A stretch of DNA of 36,411 nucleotides from an uncultured Clostridia bacterium (GTDB taxonomy: Bacteria > Bacillota > Clostridia > Oscillospirales > Ruminococcaceae): contig CALWNN010000024.1 in the NCBI GenBank assembly GCA_944382845.1, positions 1 to 36,411 on the forward strand. The letters run 5' to 3'. A program made the translations under genes and the position numbers. The notes below the pieces were generated by a model that was not told the DNA's origin, did not search any database, and saw nothing but the letters and a program-made list of their open reading frames with translations. Shown here piece by piece: positions 14,789 to 21,618 of this stretch (position 1 is the first letter of the stretch; every line of letters begins with the position of its first letter).

Positions 14789-15493
14789 ATGATTTACGCA
14801 ATGTCCGATCTGCACGGCTGCTATAATAAATTCATTGGGATGTTGGAAAAGATTCACTTCGGCGAAAAGGACACGCTGTATATTTTAGGCGATATAGTGG
14901 ACAGAGGGGCGGACGGAATTAAACTGCTGCTGAATTTGGCAGAACGCAAAAATGTAATTTGCCTGCGGGGAAATCATGACAATACCGCTTTGAGAATGCT
15001 GAACTATCTGAAAACTCCTGCGGACTCTCCTTTGGCGGACAAACTGATCGAAATTTATCAGCTTTGGCTTTCTGACGGAGGCTATCCCACTTATAAAGCA
15101 TTTACAAATCTTGATGAAGATAATAAGAAAAAGGTGCTCACTTATCTTAATTCTCTTCCGATTTTTGATGAAATCACGGTAGCAGGCTGTAATTTTTTTC
15201 TTTCCCACACCGGACCGAAACAAGAAAAAATGCAAAACTTTGATTCTTGCGAGATGAATGATTTTCTGATTGGCGAAATTGAATATGAAAAGATCTATTT
15301 TAAAGATAAATTCTTTGTGTCGGGGCATACGCCAACAGAGCTTATCGACGAAAGCTGCAAAGGACGGATTTTCAGGAAAAATAATCACATTGCAGTTGAC
15401 TGCGGAGCCATTTTCGGAAATCCGCTGGGGTGCATATGCCTTAATACTTTGGAGGAATTTTATTACAGCAATACGGAAAATGCTGTTACTTAA
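14789..15493 (+). CDS. Metallophosphoesterase (PP2A/ApaH-like)
   Basis: A 234-residue calcineurin-type phosphoesterase with complete motifs: MSDLHGCY (5-12), LGDIVDRGADG, LRGNHDNTA, FLSHTGP and SGHTPTEL. The ATG has ACGGAGGAAATATAAGCT before it. It shares motif spacing with the product at 10743, so the two are paralogues, each closing a module that begins at a 69-bp box. Family members hydrolyse phosphoprotein, diadenosine polyphosphates or nucleic acid phosphates. The sequence alone does not decide between these. Confidence 0.88.
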   Translation: MIYAMSDLHGCYNKFIGMLEKIHFGEKDTLYILGDIVDRGADGIKLLLNLAERKNVICLRGNHDNTALRMLNYLKTPADSPLADKLIEIYQLWLSDGGYPTYKAFTNLDEDNKKKVLTYLNSLPIFDEITVAGCNFFLSHTGPKQEKMQNFDSCEMNDFLIGEIEYEKIYFKDKFFVSGHTPTELIDESCKGRIFRKNNHIAVDCGAIFGNPLGCICLNTLEEFYYSNTENAVT

Positions 15494-15539
15494 GCGACGG
15501 CACCACGCTATAAGCTTTTAGTTAAATGAGGTAAATAAA

Positions 15540-15709
15540 ATGAAACAAATTGATAAATTACTCGAAGTATTTAAAGCTGGGAATTTGTATATGTTATGTT
15601 CTTGCCCGGCTGTCGGAAAAACTACGCTTGCTTTACAGCTTGCTTGTTGACTGAAGCAATTGCAAGATGTAATTCACTTGTAAGTTTAGAAAGCGTTAAA
15701 AAAAATTGA
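15540..15709 (+). pseudogene. Remnant of a DnaB-like helicase/RecA-fold ATPase
   Basis: An ATG with GAGGTAAATAAA upstream opens a 36-codon frame ending at 15650. It reads IDKLLEVFKAGNLYML followed by the P-loop CPAVGKTTLALQLA. This matches the start of the DnaB C-terminal domain, where Walker A follows a GELxxxxARP-type strand. The frame then breaks. One frame over, LTEAIARCNSLVSLES recalls the strand ending in SLE of DnaB. The rest of the domain is missing, and LRR sequence follows. It is a decayed fragment and could equally come from a KaiC/RadA-type ATPase. Confidence 0.6.
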
Positions 15710-16025
15710 TAGTGCTGCATTTCAAGGATGTTCTTCTCTTATCAATATTATCGTTCCAAACAGCGTTACAGAAATCGAATTCTTGGTTTTTTCCGAATGT
15801 AAGTCACTTAAGAATGTGAAACTCCCTTGCAATCTTACAACGATTTCGAGGAGATTGTTTTACGATTGCTATGAACTTTCAACCATAACGATACCAAATA
15901 GTATTACCAAAATTGCGGATGATGCGTTTGAGGGCTGTGGCCGCCTGCTTATAAAATGCCGCGAGGATTCCGTCGCAATAAAATATGCAAAAGAACACAA
16001 TATTCGATATGAGGTTGTAGGCTAA
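15690..16025 (+). pseudogene. 3' fragment of a BspA-type leucine-rich repeat protein
   Basis: An open frame without a convincing start encodes three BspA-like (LRR_5) repeats: FQGCSSLINIIVPNSVTEI, FSECKSLKNVKLPCNLTTI and FYDCYELSTITIPNSITKI. The usual C-terminal cap follows (SVAIKYAKEHNIRYEVV). Such proteins are normally large and secreted. The N-terminal part is absent and is replaced by the DnaB-like remnant, so this is the end of a gene truncated by deletion. A short translated product from a TTG at 15783 is possible but unlikely. Confidence 0.7.
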
Positions 16026-16158
16026 AAAATAATAAGCTATCACGCTTTGTTTTCAATATGAAAAGCGATAATACAGGACGACAAGGCGTTCCTTGCCTCA
16101 GTCAAAAGAAAATTGAGGAAATTCTGTATATACGCAAAACAAAGGGGGGCGCTGACGA

Positions 16159-16788
16159 ATGAGAGATAAGGCACGCATCCGCAAATTCTGTGATGAGTTT
16201 GCGAAATTATGGGAGGAAAAAGCACCGGATATGCGGTTCGGACAGATGATCGTTTGCCTGAACAAAGCGGTAGATATGCCACGGCACGATATCTTCAATC
16301 TGGAAGAAGACGAGATGATCGAGGTTGTCCGGCGTTTTTTCAGCAACGAATATAAAAAATTCATGCAGGACAAGTCCGAACTTCGTGATGCTCTGACTGA
16401 TAGGTGGAAAAGCTTTATGAACAAACTGCAATACAATGATGAATCAGATGATTTTAACCTACAGGGTTTCAAGAAGTTGTTCATTGATACTTGGCAGTAC
16501 TTTATTGATACGCTGGATGATTTCGGTATCAACAATGCTGATCTTCCGATGATTTGCTGTATTACGGAGTTCACCTGCCACAGTTCTTTTTTGCAGTGTA
16601 TCAAGAATTCGGAGTTTTATGTCTGCATAGCGCTTGCTAAAGCGTTACTCTTCGGTTTGGAGCAACCTCTTTACGGGCGATTTAACGGCGATTTTTATAA
16701 CGGATATCTCTTTGTTGAGGAATTTAATCGGTGTGTTTCAGAGGTGCATATTAGCAATTTTGAATCCTATTTTAATGCGTTATCATAG
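16159..16788 (+). CDS. Hypothetical protein, 209 aa
   Basis: I do not assign a family. The ATG has AAAGGGGGGCGCTGACGA upstream. The N-terminus has FCDEFAKLWEEKAPDMRF followed by GQMIV, a pattern of short helical Firmicute proteins that begin with RI..FC...W....PD.RFGQ. The rest is helical and aromatic-rich, with ICCITEFTCHSSFLQC near residue 135. There is no membrane segment. It precedes the RtcB gene by 215 bases on the same strand, so a link to RNA repair is possible but is only positional. Confidence 0.6.
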   Translation: MRDKARIRKFCDEFAKLWEEKAPDMRFGQMIVCLNKAVDMPRHDIFNLEEDEMIEVVRRFFSNEYKKFMQDKSELRDALTDRWKSFMNKLQYNDESDDFNLQGFKKLFIDTWQYFIDTLDDFGINNADLPMICCITEFTCHSSFLQCIKNSEFYVCIALAKALLFGLEQPLYGRFNGDFYNGYLFVEEFNRCVSEVHISNFESYFNALS

Positions 16789-16807
16789 TTGCGTTTTTTA
16801 TTGTATA

Positions 16808-16927
16808 ATGGTGGTAGCGTATATGATACCGAACAAAGATAAAAAAGCAGAAGCATCATTCGATCTGTTAATGCTCATGGGAGCAGATGATTTTGCAAGC
16901 GACATTTTACTATTTTGTATCTGTTAA
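16808..16927 (+). CDS. Possible 39-aa small protein
   Basis: A short frame from an ATG at 16808, overlapping the last base of a TATAAT hexamer (16803-16808). It has no ribosome binding site. The TATAAT is more likely the -10 of the rtcB promoter, with TTATCA 18 bases upstream. I list it because the gap before rtcB is otherwise empty. It is probably not a gene. Confidence 0.15.
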   Translation: MVVAYMIPNKDKKAEASFDLLMLMGADDFASDILLFCIC

Positions 16928-17003
16928 ACTGAAAGACGGAAAAAATTTTGCGTTCTGGCTGTTACGTTAGATAAATGTGAATAATGATGAAAGGAAAAAT
17001 TTT

Positions 17004-18137
17004 ATGATTGAAATCAAAGGCACATACGGTGTGGCCAAGGTTTTCACCGATGAACTGGAACAGTCTGCAGGCGGGCAGATAAAGGCTTTATGCGAGCAAC
17101 CTTTTATTGTCGGCAGCAAAATTCGTATTATGCCGGATGTTCACGCCGGTAAGGGATGCACGATTGGTACAACTATGACGATTGGAGATTATGTTGTTCC
17201 CAATCTTGTAGGTGTAGATATTGGCTGTGGGATGCTTACAGTTCAGTTGGCTGAAAAAAGATTAAATCTTCCCGAGCTGGACAGCTTTATCAGACAAAAT
17301 ATCCCCTACGGCAGAGCTGTCAGAGAGCGCTCGCACCGCAGTCACGGAAGAATAAACCTCGAAGACCTAAGATGTTACAAGAAAGTCGATACCCGCAGAG
17401 CCAAAGAAAGCCTTGGTACTTTGGGCGGCGGCAATCACTTTATCGAGGTTGATAAGGATGATAACGGAAATCTTTATCTTGTCATTCATACTGGAAGCCG
17501 TAATCTCGGACTTCGTGTTGCGGAGCTGTATCAGAAAAAAGCGTACAATTCTATCGGCGGAAGAAAGCAAACTGAAATCCCCTATGAGCTTGCTCCCCTC
17601 ACAGGTGAAGAAAAGGAAAACTATTTGTATGATATGGAGTTTATGCAAAGATTCGCAGAACTGAACCGCCGCATTATCAAAGAGGTAATTTTAGATGGTA
17701 TGAAGCTGCACGAGGCAGATTCCTTCGCTACCATTCACAACTATATCGACACCGAAGCTATGATTTTGCGCAAAGGGGCTGTCTCTGCGAAGCTGAACGA
17801 ACGACTGCTTATCCCGCTGAATATGCGTGACGGCAGTTTGATTTGCACAGGACTTGGCAACGAGGATTGGAACTGCTCTGCTCCTCACGGAGCTGGTCGC
17901 AGGTTCAGCCGCAGAGATGCAGAAAACAGCTTCACCGTGTCAGAGTTTAAGAAACAGATGGACGGTATCTACACCACCTCGGTATCACAGGAAACGTTGG
18001 ACGAATGCCCTATGGCGTATAAGCCGATGGATGAAATTCTCCGAAACATCAACGATACCGTGCGTGTTGAGTGTGTCATTCGTCCCATTTACAACTTCAA
18101 GGCAAGCGAGCACGGCGGGAGAAGTAAGAGTAAATGA
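17004..18137 (+). CDS. rtcB: RtcB-family RNA ligase
   Basis: A 377-residue RtcB ligase, which joins 2',3'-cyclic or 3'-phosphate ends to 5'-OH ends with GTP and Mn2+. Motifs are complete: PDVHAGKGCTIGTT (44-57), VDIGCGM (71-77, metal cysteine C75), GGGNHFIEV (141-149), IHTGSRNLG (161-169) and SAPHGAGRRFSR (292-303), with H295 as the guanylylated histidine. It belongs to the short bacterial form, smaller than the roughly 410-480 residue ligases. The ATG at 17004 has AAAGGAAAAA upstream. No archease or PrfH gene is adjacent. On a mobile element it may repair tRNA or rRNA cut by toxins or defence nucleases. Confidence 0.93.
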   Translation: MIEIKGTYGVAKVFTDELEQSAGGQIKALCEQPFIVGSKIRIMPDVHAGKGCTIGTTMTIGDYVVPNLVGVDIGCGMLTVQLAEKRLNLPELDSFIRQNIPYGRAVRERSHRSHGRINLEDLRCYKKVDTRRAKESLGTLGGGNHFIEVDKDDNGNLYLVIHTGSRNLGLRVAELYQKKAYNSIGGRKQTEIPYELAPLTGEEKENYLYDMEFMQRFAELNRRIIKEVILDGMKLHEADSFATIHNYIDTEAMILRKGAVSAKLNERLLIPLNMRDGSLICTGLGNEDWNCSAPHGAGRRFSRRDAENSFTVSEFKKQMDGIYTTSVSQETLDECPMAYKPMDEILRNINDTVRVECVIRPIYNFKASEHGGRSKSK

Positions 18138-18200
18138 ATTATCAAATAAGCTGTAGGCGGTATTCATCCTCACTCAAATAAAGATAGTGTTTCGAGGATT

Positions 18201-18575
18201 TTATACGAATATCAGTTTCTTATTCACAACCTCCATAGCGGCGTTGCGGATAGTATTCATTTTCCCAACCCACGCCATTTGGTCAGCTGCCTTTAATCGT
18301 TCGGTTACACCTTGCTTTTTTGCCATTTCTTTTACCAGCCGAATAAACATATCTTCTGCCTGTTTGTCAATATCGGAGAGGTAGTTGTTCAGTTTGCCGC
18401 TTGTTAGTAAATTCATATACAGAACTTTGTGATTTTGCTTTAAGTACCTTGCGTGCCGCTGTCCCCAAATGACGATAGGCTTTTGTTCTTCTTCGGGAAT
18501 TGTCAAGTTTGGTAGTAGATAATCTCCTACCTGAGTGTATGTACCGCCCATTTGTTCAAATAAAGATTTTTCCAT
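18201..18575 (-). CDS. tnpV: TnpV family element protein
   Basis: A 124-residue protein matching the TnpV family of Clostridia transposons and ICEs: TYTQVGDYLLPNLTIPEEEQ, then WGQRHARYLKQNHKVLYMN and LLTSGKLNNYLSDID. The family is common on mobile elements, and its function is not established. The ATG is preceded by CAGGAGGAAAACACT, a leader also seen before the VLP and parM genes. It is convergent with rtcB and lies downstream of the HTH gene, past the long inverted repeat. Confidence 0.85.
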   Translation of the reverse strand: MEKSLFEQMGGTYTQVGDYLLPNLTIPEEEQKPIVIWGQRHARYLKQNHKVLYMNLLTSGKLNNYLSDIDKQAEDMFIRLVKEMAKKQGVTERLKAADQMAWVGKMNTIRNAAMEVVNKKLIFV

Positions 18576-18647
18576 AGTGTTTTCCTCCTGTGTTTTAGTG
18601 TACTGTTATTTTACAGAGGATTTTTCAGAAAAACCAATGTGCCGATT

Positions 18648-18699
18648 ATAAAAGTTTACAGCGTATCTGCGAAAAAACAGATACGCTGTAAACTTTTAT
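18648..18699. repeat. Perfect 22-bp inverted repeat between HTH gene and tnpV
   Basis: Arms at 18648-18669 and 18678-18699 are exact complements around an 8-base loop that contains AAAAAA. The stop codon of the HTH gene (18696-18698) lies in the right arm. Neither strand has a clear T-run after it, so it is not a standard terminator. It could be a strong transcript end, a recombination site or a transposon-derived palindrome. Confidence 0.7.
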
Positions 18700-19130
18700 A
18701 TCTTTATTTCGGGATATGCGGCTACTAATTGCTCATACATCTTTCGTGACGGCTGACGGACAGCGGTTTCCCATTTAGCATAGATACTGTAACAAATATT
18801 AGCTTTTTCCGCAAAATCTGTTTGATTCAATCCATATACTTTTCTGACTTCTCGTAACCTGTTGCTGTAAGGATAATCCATAAATCGTGCAAAGTCATCA
18901 AAGAGCAGGTTTCTATCAATTTCAAGAATATCCGCAAATACTACCGCTATTTGATATGGTATTGGAAACTTTTCACACTCGTACATTAAAAGTGTAGCAG
19001 GGACAATGCATACACTCTCAGCTAACTGCCGTGTAGTTAATCCTTTGCGTTGCCGGTAATATTTAAGCATTGCCGCAGGAGTTGGCTCGTTTGGGATGCT
19101 TTCAAGACAAAACTTGAGATGCATTAACAT
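18696..19130 (-). CDS. Double helix-turn-helix (XRE/Cro-type) regulator
   Basis: A protein with two Cro/CI-type HTH domains. The first includes MLKYYRQRKGLTTRQLAESV and ATLLMYE. The second includes RLREVRKVYGLNQTDFAEKA, then YSIYAKWETAVRQPSRKMYE. It probably binds DNA as an element repressor or activator. The start is uncertain. I chose the ATG at 19130 (144 aa), although no good binding site precedes it. The frame stays open to a TTG at 19346, and related proteins share similarity just upstream of this point. It is paired with tnpV, as in other Clostridia elements. Confidence 0.75.
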   Translation of the reverse strand: MLMHLKFCLESIPNEPTPAAMLKYYRQRKGLTTRQLAESVCIVPATLLMYECEKFPIPYQIAVVFADILEIDRNLLFDDFARFMDYPYSNRLREVRKVYGLNQTDFAEKANICYSIYAKWETAVRQPSRKMYEQLVAAYPEIKI

Positions 19131-19344
19131 TTTACCGTGCTTGTATTCGTATAAGTCTGTGTGATTGAGAATACCATTGCTTTTGCACCGAAATACAGGA
19201 GGCAAACAATATATACAGCAAGATTTACAACGACATAGGGAAAATACCCCTTGAGGAGTAGCACGGAAATGAAATGCGGTTGGCGGACAATTCCGTGTCC
19301 GTTTAAGGGGCAACGTCAATATCAAGCCTTTATAGGGCTTTCGC

Positions 19345-19380
19345 AAACCGCCCGTTTAACGGGTGGTTTTGATTTTCTTT
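19345..19380. terminator. Hairpin at the element/chromosome junction
   Basis: An AAACC-CCCGTT/AACGGG-GGTTT stem (19345-19369) with one G-U position, followed on the plus strand by TGATTTTCTTT. It lies between the end of the radical SAM gene and the upstream region of the HTH gene. It can end transcripts leaving the element rightward and perhaps those of the radical SAM gene, although the U-run on that side is weak. Confidence 0.55.
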
Positions 19381-20326
19381 ATTTACCGATTGCAAAAAGC
19401 CGTCCCTGAACAGTGTTTCGCCGAAGCATTTCTTTGTCGATTTCATTCATAACGCAGAATTTTTTCAAACTCCATAAGGGAGCGATAAGATCGCTTTTTG
19501 CACCGTCGCCTGTAATACGCTGGATAACCGTGTCCTCGGGAAGAATTTCAAGCTGGTCACATATGAGAGAAGCATACTCTTCAAGAGAAAAAACGTGAAA
19601 AGGCTCTTTTTCGTATAACGCAGCAAGAGGTGTGTTTTTTAAAATGTGCAGAAGATGAAGCTTTACACTGTGCGGTCGGAGAAGTCCAACCTGCCTTACA
19701 GTTTCAAGCATCATTTCCTTCGTTTCACCGGGAAGCCCGTTTATAATATGAACGCATACGTTTATTCCACGATCCTGTAAAAGCTTGTAGCCTTTTAAAA
19801 AATCCTCAAAGCTGTGACAACGATTTATAAGTCTTGCAGTCCGGTCGTGAACGGTCTGAAGTCCAAGCTCCACCGTCAGATATCTTCCCTTTGAAAGCTC
19901 ATAGAAAAGGTCTGCAAACCTTTGGTCAATGCAGTCTGCTCTTGTTGCAACCGAAAGTCCGACAACATTTTCAAAGCGGACAGCCCTTTCAAAAGCAGTT
20001 TTTATTTTGTCAAAATCTCCATAGGTATTGGTCCCTGCCTGAAAGTAAGCGATGTAATAGGCGTCGTCCCACTTCTTAAGTTCCATGTTCCTTATCTTTT
20101 CAAACTGCAAAGCAATGTCCTCCGCAGGATTGCCTGCAAAATCACCGCTTCTTTTTTCGGAACAGTATATACAGCCTCCCACACCCTTTGTGCCGTCACG
20201 ATTTGGACAGCCACAGCCCATATCAAGGCTTACCTTAAAAACCTTTTTGCCGAAACGATGTCGCAGATAGTAATTGAAGGTGTAGTATCTTTTGTTGTCG
20301 TCAGAATATTTAAAGGGCGAGTTCAA
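19379..20326 (-). CDS. TIGR01212-family radical SAM protein (YhcC-like)
   Basis: A 315-residue radical SAM protein. The iron-sulphur cluster ligands are C40, C52 and C55 in GCGCPNRDGTKGVGGCIYC, the spaced pattern of the TIGR01212/YhcC family. Further family marks are YFQAGTNTYG, VELGLQTVHDRT, HIINGLPGET and VKLHLLHILKNTPLA. The reaction is not known. Chemistry should be radical modification of an unidentified substrate. The start is TTG at 20326 with AAAGGAAACCGGA upstream. It follows the AI-2E permease gene by 19 bases, so the two are probably co-transcribed. It is the first clearly chromosomal gene. Confidence 0.92.
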   Translation of the reverse strand: MNSPFKYSDDNKRYYTFNYYLRHRFGKKVFKVSLDMGCGCPNRDGTKGVGGCIYCSEKRSGDFAGNPAEDIALQFEKIRNMELKKWDDAYYIAYFQAGTNTYGDFDKIKTAFERAVRFENVVGLSVATRADCIDQRFADLFYELSKGRYLTVELGLQTVHDRTARLINRCHSFEDFLKGYKLLQDRGINVCVHIINGLPGETKEMMLETVRQVGLLRPHSVKLHLLHILKNTPLAALYEKEPFHVFSLEEYASLICDQLEILPEDTVIQRITGDGAKSDLIAPLWSLKKFCVMNEIDKEMLRRNTVQGRLFAIGK

Positions 20327-20345
20327 ATCCGGTTTCCTTTCGCTT

Positions 20346-21584
20346 TTATTCGTCAGAAGACTTTTCTGAGTGTTTTTTAACGTTTACTTGCGCGTCGTCC
20401 TGAGCTTTGCGGTTCAGCTCCGCCTGTTCAAGAATTTTTCTGATTTTTTCACGCCTCTGTGCTTTTTTATCATAATGAGAATTTACATTTTCCTTTATAA
20501 GGGTGTAGATGGTGGAGGCTAAGGGAACTCCGAGAAGCATACCCAGAATGCCCATAAATCCGCCGCCTACAGTAACAGCCGCAAGCACCCACATTGCAGG
20601 AAGCCCGACTGATGAGCCTACTACCTTGGGGTAAATTATGTTTCCTTCAAGCTGCTGAAGAACAATAATGAATATAACGAATAATACCGCTTTTACGGGA
20701 TCATCCATCATTATCATGAATGCTCCCACTCCTGCGCCGATAAACGCTCCCACAATGGGTATAAGTGCAGTCATTCCTACCAAAGCTCCGATCATTCCGG
20801 AGTATGGGAATCTGAAGATCATCATGCCGATGGTGCAGAGCGTGCCTAAAATGAAGGCTTCTGTTATCTGCCCTACAACAAATCTTCTGAAAACCTCGTT
20901 TGCAACCGAAAACACATGGAATACTTTATCCGTCAGCTTTTCCGGGAACCATGCTTTTGAGATTCTTACAATCTGCCTTTTAAGCTTTTCCTTGTTTGAA
21001 AGAATATATATTCCGAAGATGAGTGAGACCACAAAATTTACGATGCCTCCGAAAACAGAGGAGATAAGCCCGAAGGTAGTTCCTACAAGCCCTCCTGCCC
21101 CGCTTTTCAGAAAATTCATGATTGTATCTGAAATGGAAATCCTGTTTTCATATATGCTGTCAGCGATATTTTTTATCTCCGGATATTCGTTATAATACTC
21201 TGTAGCCTTGTCCTTTACCTTTTCAAAGAATGCGGGGATAAGGTCGATAAGAACGTTGAATGTCTTTATGACCTCCGGAACAACCAAAACAAGCACTGCC
21301 GTGATCAGAAGCACGATAATAATTATTGAAAGAAGTATACTTATCGGACGCTTTATTTTTTGAACAACCTTTTTCTTGCTGTAAAAAATACGGCTTTCAA
21401 TGTATCTTAATGGAACGTTTAACACAAAGGCAATGCCAAAGCCGAAAAGCAGTGGCGAAAACAAGCCGAGAATGTATTTTATGATGTTCATTGCCGCGTC
21501 AAGATTGTTCAGCACGAACATGAGTATCACAGTAAAAGCAATTAAAAACATCAGCTTTTTCATTGTGGTCTTATCAAGCTTCAA
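20346..21584 (-). CDS. AI-2E family transporter (UPF0118 permease)
   Basis: A 412-residue integral membrane protein with about eight hydrophobic segments. Two are at the N-terminus (residues 10-60), one near 90, and a cluster lies between 160 and 360, including GALVGMTALIPIVGAFIGAG and the LEGNIIYPKVVG region typical of PF01594. Members export small molecules, with autoinducer-2 and sodium/proton exchange reported for some. The C-terminus is a charged cytoplasmic tail. The start is a TTG at 21584 with AAAGGTAGATAACT upstream. An ATG at 21563 lacks a binding site. It lies 34 bases after the GH5 gene on the same strand. Confidence 0.9.
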   Translation of the reverse strand: MKLDKTTMKKLMFLIAFTVILMFVLNNLDAAMNIIKYILGLFSPLLFGFGIAFVLNVPLRYIESRIFYSKKKVVQKIKRPISILLSIIIIVLLITAVLVLVVPEVIKTFNVLIDLIPAFFEKVKDKATEYYNEYPEIKNIADSIYENRISISDTIMNFLKSGAGGLVGTTFGLISSVFGGIVNFVVSLIFGIYILSNKEKLKRQIVRISKAWFPEKLTDKVFHVFSVANEVFRRFVVGQITEAFILGTLCTIGMMIFRFPYSGMIGALVGMTALIPIVGAFIGAGVGAFMIMMDDPVKAVLFVIFIIVLQQLEGNIIYPKVVGSSVGLPAMWVLAAVTVGGGFMGILGMLLGVPLASTIYTLIKENVNSHYDKKAQRREKIRKILEQAELNRKAQDDAQVNVKKHSEKSSDE

Positions 21585-21618
21585 AGTTATCTACCTTTCT
21601 GAATAAATTCCGACGGGG

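Larger units (their letters stand above)
1..19378. mobile_element. Right-hand part of an integrated mobilizable/conjugative element
   Basis: The stretch holds relaxase, MobC-like, ParB, ParM/ParR, Cys-rich VLP, DUF6076, a sigma-like factor, PcfJ-domain protein, TnpV and gene remnants. These are accessory genes, and they stop where housekeeping-type genes begin at 19379. The mobilization and partition genes run leftward and the cargo runs rightward, from a divergent point near 4830-5010. No integrase, tRNA or flanking direct repeat is visible, so the left end lies outside the window. The right end, placed near the hairpin at 19345-19369, is an inference from gene content and not from a seen att site. 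It could be an ICE, an IME or an integrated plasmid. Confidence 0.75.

Noticed and set aside
18166-18199. ATCCTC/GAGGAT pairing as a convergent terminator between rtcB and tnpV
   Set aside because: A 6-bp stem with a 22-base loop is too weak to call.
19131-19346. Extended N-terminus of the HTH regulator from a TTG at 19346
   Set aside because: The added segment is Cys/Pro-rich, has no binding site and crosses the junction hairpin, though part of it may be translated in relatives.
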